The notes under the pieces: model-generated
What the model was told of the DNA's origin: nothing
Database searches by the model: none
The model's input: only the letters and a program-made list of their open reading frames with translations
Shown: in pieces, positions 34,055-43,191 of the stretch
Numbering within the stretch: the stretch's first letter is position 1
Layout: each line of letters begins with the position of its first letter
From: Magnetococcales bacterium
Lineage (GTDB): Bacteria; Pseudomonadota; Magnetococcia; Magnetococcales; UBA8363
Direction: 5' to 3'
Length of the DNA stretch: 64,000 bases
Assembly (NCBI GenBank): GCA_015228815.1
Contig: JADGCV010000005.1
Span: forward strand, 81,653 to 145,652
Made by a program: the position numbers and the translations under genes

Positions 34055-34999
34055 TCACACCGTGTCCGAAAAAACTTCATCCAGTGACTGGGCATCGAAG
34101 ATGCGGAGGCTCCACTTCTCCAGGGATGGTCGCTCAGCCTTGGCGATCTTTTCGCCAGCCCAATCAGGCACGGTGCCGAAGCGGCGTTGCAACTGGCGAG
34201 TCAGCATTTCTGTTTTGCCTCTCTGTTCGCCTCTCTGTTCGCCAATCTGCTCGCCTTCCCATTTACCAGCACTATAGGTGGAGAGTACAAAGCTCGCTTG
34301 GTCGTGCAGCTCTTCTTGATAGCGTTCGTAGGCCCTGCGCTCTGTCTCTGGTAATTGCAGGACATCAAGCCTTTCTTTGGCCTTTTTTAGGCCACGAGCT
34401 GTAAAATCATCACGAATATCAGAATTTTTCAAAAAATAAACCCACTCATCCAGGGTATCGCGGGCGACATCATCAAAATTTCTCACCTTGATCAAGTAAT
34501 GCTCTGGGAAAATGGCGGCGACCGAAGGACGTTGGAACAAAGCCTTCTGCCCCTCGTCCAAGGCCAGTTCCTCCTGGGTATGCAATCCCCTGAAAGAAGT
34601 ATTGCCCACATAGATATAATCGCTGCCGCGCCCCAGATCAAAGTAGAGAATGCTGATGGTGATGACCTTGATGACACTGGCGTAAGGCTTGCCTTCCGTC
34701 ATATGTTCGGTAATGGCCTTGGCGGTGCTGAAGAGTAACCTCTGTAGATAATCCCACTCTCGTTCGTATTGCAACTCAACGATAATAATTTCATCTCGGG
34801 AGTTTTTGATCTTGAGATCGACACGGTTGAATTTGTCGTTACGGGCTTCCTGATTACTTTCACTCTCCAAGATTTCAACGATACGCACATCCTCGCGAAG
34901 AAGTTCGGTGAGGAACCCTTCAAGGATTTCAAAATTGGCCTTGCTGCGCAACAGACGTTTCAAGGCCCAGTCGAAGCTGATCAACTGTCGTTGTTTCAC
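34055..34999 (-). CDS. Rpn-family PD-(D/E)XK nuclease / putative transposase
   Basis: A 314-residue protein starting at GTG 34999 (MKQRQLISFDWALKRLL when read as Met) with GGAGG ten bases upstream; a TTG at 35056 is in frame but lacks a ribosome binding site. RVDLKIKN and IIIVELQYERE give the D...ExQ/K core of Rpn nucleases. The C-terminus (about 255-314, RQLQRRFGTVPDWAGEKI) is a DUF4351-like domain after a GEQ-rich linker. Rpn proteins promote RecA-independent recombination and are often horizontally acquired. Base composition looks more AT-rich than its neighbours. Confidence 0.88.
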   Translation of the reverse strand: MKQRQLISFDWALKRLLRSKANFEILEGFLTELLREDVRIVEILESESNQEARNDKFNRVDLKIKNSRDEIIIVELQYEREWDYLQRLLFSTAKAITEHMTEGKPYASVIKVITISILYFDLGRGSDYIYVGNTSFRGLHTQEELALDEGQKALFQRPSVAAIFPEHYLIKVRNFDDVARDTLDEWVYFLKNSDIRDDFTARGLKKAKERLDVLQLPETERRAYERYQEELHDQASFVLSTYSAGKWEGEQIGEQRGEQRGKTEMLTRQLQRRFGTVPDWAGEKIAKAERPSLEKWSLRIFDAQSLDEVFSDTV

Positions 35000-35176
35000 T
35001 CTTATTGGTCCTCCGTTCTGAAAGGCAACCTGGATTTTTCTGAAAATTTCCGACAAGGTACCACTAATCCAGGATTGTCCAGGATTTCAGCCTTGCAGTC
35101 CACTGAATTTTTTCAAAATTGGCTCCTATTGCGTCCAGAATCTGGCCGGATGGACCCATCGGAAGGGACACCCATA

Positions 35177-36355
35177 ATGACTTCTGAAATCCAACCCGGT
35201 TCAAAGACTCAACCGCCAGGCGCCCAGAACCCGTTGCTGCCGTTACGTGTTGCCCTGATACGTCAGCGCTATACCCCGTTTGGTGGGGCTGAACGGTTCG
35301 TGGAGCGGGCGATGGCGGCTTTGGGCCGACAGGGGATGGCGGTCACGGTGGTGGCGCGGCAGTGGCGGGGCGAGGAGGGGGGCGGTCCGGGCTGTGATCC
35401 CTTCTACCTCGGGCGATTGTGGCGTGATCATGGTTTTGCCCGTTGTGTGACGCGGCAATGGTTGCGCCGTCCGGGATGGGTGGTGCAATCGCATGAGCGG
35501 ATTCCGGGATGCCATTTATACCGGGCGGGCGATGGGGTCCATGCCCAGTGGTTGCACAACCGTGGCCGTTCGCAAAACCGGTTGGCCCGAATGACGACCC
35601 GATTGAATCCCTATCACCGTTATCTTCTGGCCATGGAACGGCGCCTGTTTTGCCATCCCGACCTTCGGGCGGTGATTTGCAATTCGGCGATGGTTCGTGA
35701 TGAAATCATTTCATGGTTCGGGGTCGCCGAGGAAAAACTGCACATCATTCATTCGGGCGTCGATACGCATTTGTTCCATCCCCGTTCGGACGCAGCGGTC
35801 GGAAACCGCACCCGCAGGGCGTGGGGAATTCCCGAAGAGGTGACACTGTTTCTTTTTGTCGGTTCGGGGTTTGAGCGCAAGGGGTTGAAACCATTGCTCA
35901 AGGCCTTGACACAGGTGCCGGGGGCCTGGTTGCTGGTGGTGGGACGTGATGCCCAGGAGGCCGGGTTTCGCAAACTGGCAGTGCGGGTCGGGGTTTCCGA
36001 CCGGGTTCGGTTTGCCGGTGGCCAGAAGGATGTCCTTCCTTATTACGCGGCGGCGGACGCGGTGGTCCTGCCGACCTTGTATGATCCCTTTCCCAATGTC
36101 GCCTTGGAGGCGATGGCGTGTGGTTTGCCTTTGGTAACCTCCTACCAGTGCGGCGCACGGGATTTTCTGGACGAGGGAAAGGGGGGGGTGTTGTGTGATG
36201 CGCTGGACGTCCCGGCGCTGGCAGGTCATTTGCACGATTTGATGGATGCCAGGCGGCGGCACGACCTGGGTATGACAGGACGCGCCGTCGCGGAATCCTT
36301 GAGTTGGGAGCGGATGACCGCCAGCCTGGAGTCCTTGTACCGCAAGATTTTTTGA
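35177..36355 (+). CDS. family 4 glycosyltransferase
   Basis: A 392-residue GT-B enzyme. RVALIRQRYTPFGGAERFV is the N-terminal acceptor-domain motif and VICNSAMVRDEI precedes the linker. LFLFVGSGFERKGL and ADAVVLPTLYDPFPNVALEAMACGLP are the donor-domain motifs, the latter with the conserved ExxxxG-like end. The ATG at 35177 gives a sensible start; the frame stays open upstream without domain content. It probably adds a sugar to the surface polysaccharide or a lipopolysaccharide core. The Rpn gene separates it from the main exopolysaccharide cluster. Confidence 0.9.
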   Translation: MTSEIQPGSKTQPPGAQNPLLPLRVALIRQRYTPFGGAERFVERAMAALGRQGMAVTVVARQWRGEEGGGPGCDPFYLGRLWRDHGFARCVTRQWLRRPGWVVQSHERIPGCHLYRAGDGVHAQWLHNRGRSQNRLARMTTRLNPYHRYLLAMERRLFCHPDLRAVICNSAMVRDEIISWFGVAEEKLHIIHSGVDTHLFHPRSDAAVGNRTRRAWGIPEEVTLFLFVGSGFERKGLKPLLKALTQVPGAWLLVVGRDAQEAGFRKLAVRVGVSDRVRFAGGQKDVLPYYAAADAVVLPTLYDPFPNVALEAMACGLPLVTSYQCGARDFLDEGKGGVLCDALDVPALAGHLHDLMDARRRHDLGMTGRAVAESLSWERMTASLESLYRKIF

Positions 36356-36464
36356 ACAGGTTTTCTTGAAGGCATGGGTCTGCGCGATCCGGCCACACAG
36401 ACAATGGCCAAGAGGGATCCGTGAACAGGTTGTCAGGAGCGGTTCATCCAATCTTTTTCATCGG

Positions 36465-36713
36465 TTATCCCGCGGCACGCAATTCCTCACGGATCACTTG
36501 GCGAAGCGTCTCTTCCAGGGGTTTTTTGCTCATCTTAAGATAAGTACGCAAGGCGTTGTTGATCATGATCTGGTAACCCGTTCCAGCCTCTTCGGCAAGA
36601 CGACGGAATTCCGCAATGACATCATCGGAAAGATTGATGGTGATCCGGGTCCTTCCTGTCTGGGGAAGCACAGGACCTTGTTTACCTTGGCTGAAATCAT
36701 ATTCTGTTTTCAT
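36465..36713 (-). CDS. brnA: BrnA-type antitoxin
   Basis: An 82-residue protein with a ribbon-helix-helix-like segment, GRTRITINLSDDVIAEFRRL, then a helix with YQIMINNALRTYL. It begins three bases after the BrnT stop, with GGAGG in the toxin's tail. BrnA antitoxins bind their toxin and repress the operon. Assignment rests on the adjacent BrnT and the fold pattern. Confidence 0.85.
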   Translation of the reverse strand: MKTEYDFSQGKQGPVLPQTGRTRITINLSDDVIAEFRRLAEEAGTGYQIMINNALRTYLKMSKKPLEETLRQVIREELRAAG

Positions 36714-36716
36714 GGC

Positions 36717-36983
36717 TCAACCTCCATATTGTTTGCATTCGTTTTGTGTCGCACGGCGGGCAGAAATGATGCGAACATTGTCTTCGCCTCGGTAGGTGTA
36801 CACGACCACCAGGATGCGACCATAAAGGTCCATTCCGATGTTCACAGAACGTTCTTCATCAACGGAATCCTCCTCAATCGTTACCGACAATGGGTCGTCC
36901 AAAACGGTCGCCGCTTCCGTGAAAAGAATGCCGTGCCTTTTCCAGTTGTTTTCGGCTTTGGCCGGATCGAATTCAATGATCAT
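36717..36983 (-). CDS. brnT: BrnT-family toxin
   Basis: An 88-residue protein starting MIIEFDPAKAENNWKRHG. FDPAKA, NWKRHGI, EER and the C-terminal RIISARRAT...E are the BrnT motifs, including Arg and His of the RNase-like active site. BrnT is a type II toxin that cleaves RNA. A longer frame to 37082 exists but the family normally starts at this ATG. The usual toxin-first order with BrnA downstream is kept. Confidence 0.87.
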   Translation of the reverse strand: MIIEFDPAKAENNWKRHGILFTEAATVLDDPLSVTIEEDSVDEERSVNIGMDLYGRILVVVYTYRGEDNVRIISARRATQNECKQYGG

Positions 36984-37098
36984 GAGAGCAGTGTATGCAT
37001 ATCTGGTGCATATTGCCAATCTTTTCTTGACGCCATCCCAATAACTGCCATACCGTCGGAATCGGAGCTTGAACACCTCCACAAATGGTCCTGCTGAA

Positions 37099-39183
37099 CT
37101 AGAAATAGCCGGGGCCGGGCAGTGGCGGGGCGCCAGGCTGGACAGCGGGCGTCACGACCGAGGGTGGCGGTGAAGCCACGGGATCCTGACGCGCCACGAG
37201 TTCGGTCTTTCGCGGTCCGTCGGCATCGATGCGATAGAAGAAATAATCCCTGCGGCTTTGCCCCTTGTCGTCGAAGAAGACAACTCCCGCAGCGCCATAA
37301 ACCCTTTGTCCCCCCTTGAGAATGGCTGTCCAGGGTTGACCCGACATCCGGGCTTCACGCAATGCCTGGGCAACCAGGGCGATGGAATCGTAGGCCAGCA
37401 TGTCCAGGGGGGTGGGTGTTTCCTTCCAGGTTTGCAGGAAGGAGGAGGCAAATCGGTTGCGCGCGACATCGTCGGTATCACAAAAATAAGCCCCGCGGAG
37501 AAAATCGGTTCCCTCCCGGAACAGTTCCGGTTTGTTCCACAGGGAGGTCCCAAGGAAGGTGACCTCGGGTTGGCGTACCTTGAAGAAGGCGGCCTGGGGG
37601 AGGATCAGGCGGACATCCTGGGCGTTGGCGGGGACGAAAAGGGCGTCGAAGTCGGCTGCGGATTTTAAAGTGGCCTCCTTGTCACCGGGGTCGGCATTGA
37701 TCAGCGCCTTGATCCATGGGGAGAAATCACGGGTTCCCGAGGGAAAGAAGGTGGCGCGGGCGATGGTTCCCCCCAGTTTTTGCACCTCATCGGAAAAGGC
37801 CTGGGTGAGAAGATTGCCATATTCGGTATCGGGGGCGAGAATGGCGAAGCGACGCAATTTTTTTTCCTCGATCGCAAAGCGGGCCATGTATTGCCCTTCG
37901 CTTTCGGGTCGGAAGGCGTTTTGCAGAACGCTGGATCCAGGAATGACGATGCCGGAGCGGGGATTGAGGGTGATGATGGGAATGTTGTAACGGGCGGCGA
38001 CTTCGGCGGCGGCCTTGGCCTCTTCGTGAAAGACCGGTCCGATGATGGCCCCGACACCATCGGCACGGAATTGCTCGATTGCTTGCCGCGCCGGATCGGC
38101 CTTGCCGTGGCTGTCGGCAACGCGGAGGACGATTCGGGTGTCGGGATAGTCACGGAGCGCTTTTTTGGCCGATTTGAGAAGGTTTTTGCCGGTTCCCGCC
38201 TTGTCCCCGGTCAGGGGGAGAAGCAGGCCCAGGACCAATTCGGACTGGCTGTCGGATGGCGCGAGGCGACGCTGGGCTTCCTGGGAGGTCAGGTCGCTTG
38301 AGCGCGCCGACTGCCAGAAGGATTGGGCCCCCTGTGTTCCTGAAGCCCCCCCTTCCTGATGATGACGGTCTCCGAGGATCAACGCGAACATGGGGGTCAG
38401 GGGCGACGTGGGCGGCTGGACGGCATGAAGCTGTTCGAGCCGTCCCGTCTCCAGTTGATCGATGCTTGCCAGGGCCATGCGTGCCAGATCGGGGGCCAGG
38501 GGGCCGGATGGCCATCCCTGGAACAGGCGTTGCGTCGTTTCGGCGTTGCCGTATTGAAGATAGCTTTTGAGGAATCGTTGCCAGGTGGCGGACGCCAGGG
38601 GTGTTGGGGCATGGGCAACCCGGACCCAGCTGGTCCACGCTCCGGGAAGATCGCCCTGCCGGGCCTGGATATCGCCGACAAGGGACAGGCTTTCCCAGGC
38701 GAAGGGTTCCCCGGATCGAACCGAGGCATCGACCAGGGTTGGCAAGGCCTGTTCGATTTGATCCTGAAGCAGAAGGGTTTCACCCAGGCGGAAACGGGCT
38801 TCGTTGGCCTGGGGCAGGTGTCCGAATTCCTGGATGGCCCGGCGAAACAGGAGCAGGGCGGCATCGAACTGGTTCTTCTCGACAAGGCCCTTGGCCTCTG
38901 CGATCATCCCTTCGGGCGTGTCGAAAGCCGCCACCGGTTTTTTTGTCTCCGTGTCGGATTGAGCGGCGACGGGAGGCCGCCCCTCACGTTCGGCCCGTTC
39001 AACGGATTGTTCCGCCGGCGGTCGTGCCGGTTTGTCGGCGACCTGGGTGGCGCATCCGGCCAGGAGGAGCAGGACAAGGGAAAAGGGGAGAAGATTCCGA
39101 CGAATTCCCGGGCGTCGTTCGGGCAGGGGTGTCGGTACATGGCGGCGGTTGTCGCAGGTTGTTGCGCGCATGGAACGTTCCAT
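37099..39183 (-). CDS. lpoA: penicillin-binding protein activator LpoA-like lipoprotein
   Basis: A 694-residue outer-membrane lipoprotein. LLLLAGC (C44) is the lipobox after a long positively charged N-terminus. A TPR-like helical half (about 85-300) is followed by a type I periplasmic-binding-protein fold (about 330-680, starting LVLGLLLPLTGDKAGTGK). LpoA stimulates PBP1A in peptidoglycan synthesis. It is divergent from rsmI as in many gammaproteobacteria (yraM-yraL). ATGs at 39183 and 39171 are both possible; GAGG lies before the first. Confidence 0.85.
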   Translation of the reverse strand: MERSMRATTCDNRRHVPTPLPERRPGIRRNLLPFSLVLLLLAGCATQVADKPARPPAEQSVERAEREGRPPVAAQSDTETKKPVAAFDTPEGMIAEAKGLVEKNQFDAALLLFRRAIQEFGHLPQANEARFRLGETLLLQDQIEQALPTLVDASVRSGEPFAWESLSLVGDIQARQGDLPGAWTSWVRVAHAPTPLASATWQRFLKSYLQYGNAETTQRLFQGWPSGPLAPDLARMALASIDQLETGRLEQLHAVQPPTSPLTPMFALILGDRHHQEGGASGTQGAQSFWQSARSSDLTSQEAQRRLAPSDSQSELVLGLLLPLTGDKAGTGKNLLKSAKKALRDYPDTRIVLRVADSHGKADPARQAIEQFRADGVGAIIGPVFHEEAKAAAEVAARYNIPIITLNPRSGIVIPGSSVLQNAFRPESEGQYMARFAIEEKKLRRFAILAPDTEYGNLLTQAFSDEVQKLGGTIARATFFPSGTRDFSPWIKALINADPGDKEATLKSAADFDALFVPANAQDVRLILPQAAFFKVRQPEVTFLGTSLWNKPELFREGTDFLRGAYFCDTDDVARNRFASSFLQTWKETPTPLDMLAYDSIALVAQALREARMSGQPWTAILKGGQRVYGAAGVVFFDDKGQSRRDYFFYRIDADGPRKTELVARQDPVASPPPSVVTPAVQPGAPPLPGPGYF

Positions 39184-39199
39184 GAAGGGAGGTCCTCGA

Positions 39200-40048
39200 T
39201 TGAAAGAAGATGATCCAACGTTGTACATCGTTCCCACGCCCATAGGCAACCTTGAGGATATGACATTTCGTGCCGTTCGGGTTTTGCGGTCGGTTTCCTG
39301 TATTCTTGCGGAGGATACCCGCCAGAGCGGCATTCTCTGCCGCCATCATGAAATCTTCACGCGCCGGGTGAGTTTCAACGAACACAACGGCGCCCAACGG
39401 ATTCCCTGGATTATCGACGAGATGAAGCGGGGGGCTTCGTTTGCCCTTGTCAGCGATGCCGGCTGTCCAGGAATCAGCGATCCGGGACAACCCTTGATTC
39501 GCGAGGTCGTCGCATCTTCGTTGCGTCTGGAAGTCCTGCCGGGACCGTCCGCGGTCCCCACCGCTCTGGCCGGCAGTGGTTTTGTCGCCAACAGCTTTCT
39601 TTTCGAGGGATTTCTGCCGCGCAAGGGAAAGGAACGCCAAGCCATCCTTCAAGCCCTGGCGACCGAACGTCGAACCATGGTGCTGTTCGAATCACCTGTG
39701 CGCCTGGTTGCGACCCTGGAGGATCTTGCGCGGATCATGGGACTCGATCGAAGGGCGGTGGTGGCGCGGGAATTGACGAAAATTCATGAAACCTGGCATC
39801 GGGGCAGCCTGAAGGACCTGGTCGAGGGGTTTGTCCAAACGCCACCCCGGGGGGAAATGGTGATCGTGATCGAGGGAGCGGTCAAGCGTTTGGTCGCCGT
39901 CGATCCGGAAGAGATCGATCTTTTGATCGATGGCGCCCTGGCTGAAGGGATGGGGGTCAAGGAAATCGCCCGGTCGGTTGCCGAACGGACCTCTTCAAGC
40001 CTCCGTGACGCCTATGACCGGGTCTTGCGGCGGAAACCTTCCCCATGA
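39200..40048 (+). CDS. rsmI: 16S rRNA (cytidine(1402)-2'-O)-methyltransferase RsmI
   Basis: A 282-residue enzyme that methylates the ribose of C1402 in 16S rRNA. LYIVPTPIGNLEDMTFRA at the start, AEDTRQ, RVSFNEHN, LVSDAGCPGISDPG and PGPSAVPTAL are its motifs. I chose TTG 39200 because GGGAGG lies seven bases upstream and the length then matches the family; ATG 39182 or 39170 would overlap the lpoA start region. The stop overlaps the YraN start by four bases. Confidence 0.92.
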   Translation: MKEDDPTLYIVPTPIGNLEDMTFRAVRVLRSVSCILAEDTRQSGILCRHHEIFTRRVSFNEHNGAQRIPWIIDEMKRGASFALVSDAGCPGISDPGQPLIREVVASSLRLEVLPGPSAVPTALAGSGFVANSFLFEGFLPRKGKERQAILQALATERRTMVLFESPVRLVATLEDLARIMGLDRRAVVARELTKIHETWHRGSLKDLVEGFVQTPPRGEMVIVIEGAVKRLVAVDPEEIDLLIDGALAEGMGVKEIARSVAERTSSSLRDAYDRVLRRKPSP

Positions 40049-40431
40049 CCTTCCCGCGCCGATGGCTGGGCCGACAGGGGGAACTCCAGGCGCAACGCTT
40101 TCTTCGTTCCAGGGGGTGTCGTCTCCTTGACAGGAATTATTCCACCCCGATGGGAGAAATCGACATCGTTGCCAGGGATGGCTCGGTTGTCGTGTTTTGT
40201 GAAGTCCGGACGCGGAGTCAGACGACGACCGATGCCGACGCCATCGCCATTGCCGGCGAATCGGTCGGCGTGGTCAAACAGAATCGTTTGCGGAGACTTG
40301 CCGAATCCTATCTCCAGAGTCATCCCAAGCTGGGTCAGTGTGACTGTCGTTTCGACGTGATCCTGGTTGGCTGGCGATCCGGTCAGTGGAGGATTGAATG
40401 GATCAGGGATGCCTTTCGTCCGGGTTGGTAG
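40045..40431 (+). CDS. YraN/UPF0102 family endonuclease-like protein
   Basis: A 128-residue protein of the UPF0102 family. LGRQGELQAQRFL, NYSTPMGEIDIVARDG and VVFCEVRTRS carry the E, D and ExR/K residues of a Holliday-junction-resolvase-like fold. Role unproven. ATGA overlap with rsmI, in the same order as E. coli yraL-yraN. Confidence 0.9.
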   Translation: MTFPRRWLGRQGELQAQRFLRSRGCRLLDRNYSTPMGEIDIVARDGSVVVFCEVRTRSQTTTDADAIAIAGESVGVVKQNRLRRLAESYLQSHPKLGQCDCRFDVILVGWRSGQWRIEWIRDAFRPGW

Positions 40432-40598
40432 CGACGGTGATGGACTCGGGTCGAGAGGCGAAGATGCTATTTTTTGACTTGCCTTGTCGGGGTATGAACC
40501 GGATGATGACGGGGGCGGTGGCCAGGGTATCGCGAAAACGATCTCCCGATGTCTTGCCGCTTGCAGTTCATCAAAGTCAGGACGAATCGAGGTGCGGC

Positions 40599-41267
40599 AT
40601 GAACAGGACCGTGAAGGGCATGACTGTGGTCGGGATGCTTCTGTCCCTGGGAGGATGCGCCCCCATGATGGCTGGAGGGGGACTGGTCGCCACCAACGCT
40701 GTGGCGGAGCGGCGGGGACCCGACAGCTTCATCGAAGACAACTGGGTGGCCTGGAAGATTCGCAGTGCCTACATCAGCAGCGACAGGGTCCAGGCGGGAA
40801 ACATCAACGTATCGGTCTACAATGGCCGGGTGCTTTTGACCGGAACCGCCTCTTCCAAGGATGAAATCCGCGAGGCCATCGCGATTGCCAGGAAAACCCG
40901 GGGGGTGACCGATGTCTCCTCGGAACTGGCGGTTCAGCATGCGACCGCCATGGAACTGGCCGAGGACATTTGGATCAGCAACCAGGTCAAGATCAAACTG
41001 TTGGCCGATCAGAAGGTGCGCGGCCTGGACATTCATGTCGAAACCACCAAGGGGGTGGTGTTTCTGACCGGGATGGCCAAGACGGTCCCCGAACGTGATC
41101 GCGCCATCGAAATTTCCCAGGGGGTCAAGGGGGTCCGCGAGGTGGTGTCCTATATCGAGGTCGAGGGAAAATCCTTACCCCTGGCGGGACAGGACTCAGG
41201 GGAACGGATTGGCAAGCCGGGCAACCGCGTGGTCGATCCAAGGCCTGATCGTTCGAGGAAGGAGTGA
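40599..41267 (+). CDS. dolP: BON-domain lipoprotein, DolP/YraP-like
   Basis: A 222-residue lipoprotein with lipobox LSLGGC (C20) and two BON domains (about 45-112 and 120-188, each ending in a conserved GV...V turn such as TRGVTDVSS and VKGVREVVS). DolP binds anionic phospholipid and supports outer-membrane integrity. GAGGTG five bases before ATG 40599 sets the start. Position after yraN matches the enterobacterial order, with diaA absent here. Confidence 0.85.
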   Translation: MNRTVKGMTVVGMLLSLGGCAPMMAGGGLVATNAVAERRGPDSFIEDNWVAWKIRSAYISSDRVQAGNINVSVYNGRVLLTGTASSKDEIREAIAIARKTRGVTDVSSELAVQHATAMELAEDIWISNQVKIKLLADQKVRGLDIHVETTKGVVFLTGMAKTVPERDRAIEISQGVKGVREVVSYIEVEGKSLPLAGQDSGERIGKPGNRVVDPRPDRSRKE

Positions 41268-41270
41268 TCG

Positions 41271-42722
41271 GTGGGTTTGGGCCGGGTCATTCCCGAACCG
41301 GTGCGGCGTGGTCTGGAAGAACTTCTGGGCGACGACCGGTTTTTTACCGCCACGGCGGCCCGCGAGGCCTACGCCTGGGACAATACCGGTTACCGCCATC
41401 TTCCCGATGCCGTTGCCCTGGCCCGGAGCGAGGAAGAGGTCCGCGCCATTCTTCGTTTATGCCTGGAATACCGGGTCGGCGTGACGCCGCGGGGGGCGGG
41501 AACCGGAAATGTGGGGGGGGCGTTGCCGGTCCAGGGGGGGCTGGTGCTTTCGACCCAACAGATGAACCGGATCATCGAAATCTCGACCGATGACCGTTAT
41601 GTGGTGGTGGAGTCGGGCGTCGTCAACGGCGATCTGCAAAAACGGCTCGAATCGTTGGGATTGTTCTGGCCTCCCGATCCCTCCTCGGCCCGATCATGTA
41701 CCATCGGCGGCAACATCGCCATGTGTTCCGCAGGACCCGGGGCAGTCCGCTGGGGGGTGACCCGGGACTGGGTATTGGGGTTGGACGCGGTATTGATGGA
41801 TGGAACGAAAATTCGTACCGGGGGCCGCACGACCAAGGGGGTGGTGGGGCTCGACCTGACCCGGTTGCTGGTCGGCTCGGAGGGGACCCTGGGGGTGGTG
41901 ACGCGGGCCATCCTTAAACTGGCACCGATCCCGGAAGAACGTTTGCTGTCGCGCCTTTCCTTTTCCAGTGTGGAGGCGGCGGCGGTGGCGGTCAACCGTC
42001 TGTTGTCGGGACGTCAGGTCCCCTCGGCCATTGAATTTCTCGATCATTCCGCTCTGGATCTTCTGCGGCGGGAAACGGCGCTGACCCTGCATCCGGAAGC
42101 CAGGGCGATGCTGTTGCTGGAAGTTGCTGGGGCGGCGGCGGGATTGCGGCAACAGGTCGCCGAAATGCTGCGGGAGATCGAAACACTCCATCCCCTGGAA
42201 TGCACGACCCCGGTCACGGGGGAGGCGGCGGCAGCGGTTTGGGCGGCCCGAAGCGCCCTTTCACCCATCCTGAAAAAACTGGCGCCCAAAAGAATCAACG
42301 AGGATGTCGTTGTTCCTGTTTCACGCCTTCCTTCCCTGATGGCGGGTCTGGCGGGTATTTCCGCCGAATCGGGGATTCCGATCGTCAATTTTGGTCATGC
42401 GGGCAATGGAAACATCCATGTGAACCTGTTGGTGGATCCCGCGGACCGGGCGGTCATGGATCGGGTTTGCGGCGTGTTGGACCGGGTGTTTCGTCTGGTG
42501 CTCGATCTGGATGGCTCGCTTTCCGGAGAACATGGCGTCGGCATCCAGAAACAGGCGTACATCGCCTGGGAGTTGGACGAGGGATCCTTGAGACTGCAAC
42601 GGGAAATCAAGAGGATTTTCGATCCGTCGGGACTTTTGAATCCGGGCAAGGTCTGGCCCCCTTGCCTAAAAAGAGGGGAAAAAAATGCCGCGCCGATTGA
42701 CAAACCGGTGAATCATCAATAG
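41271..42722 (+). CDS. glcD: FAD-linked oxidase, glycolate oxidase subunit GlcD-like
   Basis: A 483-residue flavoprotein. The PCMH FAD domain (about 40-220) contains PRGAGTGNVGGALPVQGG and the GSEGTLGVVT motif. The C-terminal FAD-oxidase domain ends with NFGHAGNGNIHVNLL and SGEHGVGIQK. It oxidises a 2-hydroxy acid such as glycolate or D-lactate. GTG 41271 follows AAGGAG. No GlcE or GlcF partner is nearby, so the electron acceptor is unclear and a D-lactate dehydrogenase is an alternative. Confidence 0.88.
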   Translation: MGLGRVIPEPVRRGLEELLGDDRFFTATAAREAYAWDNTGYRHLPDAVALARSEEEVRAILRLCLEYRVGVTPRGAGTGNVGGALPVQGGLVLSTQQMNRIIEISTDDRYVVVESGVVNGDLQKRLESLGLFWPPDPSSARSCTIGGNIAMCSAGPGAVRWGVTRDWVLGLDAVLMDGTKIRTGGRTTKGVVGLDLTRLLVGSEGTLGVVTRAILKLAPIPEERLLSRLSFSSVEAAAVAVNRLLSGRQVPSAIEFLDHSALDLLRRETALTLHPEARAMLLLEVAGAAAGLRQQVAEMLREIETLHPLECTTPVTGEAAAAVWAARSALSPILKKLAPKRINEDVVVPVSRLPSLMAGLAGISAESGIPIVNFGHAGNGNIHVNLLVDPADRAVMDRVCGVLDRVFRLVLDLDGSLSGEHGVGIQKQAYIAWELDEGSLRLQREIKRIFDPSGLLNPGKVWPPCLKRGEKNAAPIDKPVNHQ

Positions 42723-42753
42723 AATGAATAGGTTTTTCACTGGAGATACTGCC

Positions 42754-43191
42754 ATGACCAAGATCGCTGAAATCATCCTTCCGGAAGGCTATCGTCCTTC
42801 GGAAAACGAAACCTACATGGAACCCCGTCAGAGGGCGTTCTTCTATCGTCTGCTGGGCGAATGGAAGAAACAGCTTCAGGAGGAGGCGACCAAGACGGTA
42901 TCGGTCATGACGGAGGAAAAAGCGGTCTTTGCCGATCCCGCCGACCGGGCGACGCTGGAGACCGACCGCAACTTTGAATTGCGTACCCGTGATCGTGAAC
43001 GCAAGTTGATCTCCAAGATTGAACGGACCATGGAGGCCATCGAGGCGGACGATTACGGCTATTGCGAAGAGTGCGGCGTCGAAATCGGATTGAAACGTCT
43101 GGAGGCCCGACCCGTCACCGATCAGTGCATCAGTTGCAAGACCCGGGCGGAAAACCGGGAAAAAGTCGTCCGCACCTATGAGGATGAATGA
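42754..43191 (+). CDS. dksA: RNA polymerase-binding transcription factor DksA
   Basis: A 145-residue regulator that works with ppGpp on RNA polymerase. The coiled-coil tip DPADRA (61-66) keeps both acidic residues needed in the secondary channel. The zinc finger is C104-x2-C107...C125-x2-C128. GGAG lies eight bases before ATG 42754; an in-frame ATG at 42724 would add ten residues. The 3' end overlaps the following glycosyltransferase by 14 bases. Confidence 0.95.
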   Translation: MTKIAEIILPEGYRPSENETYMEPRQRAFFYRLLGEWKKQLQEEATKTVSVMTEEKAVFADPADRATLETDRNFELRTRDRERKLISKIERTMEAIEADDYGYCEECGVEIGLKRLEARPVTDQCISCKTRAENREKVVRTYEDE

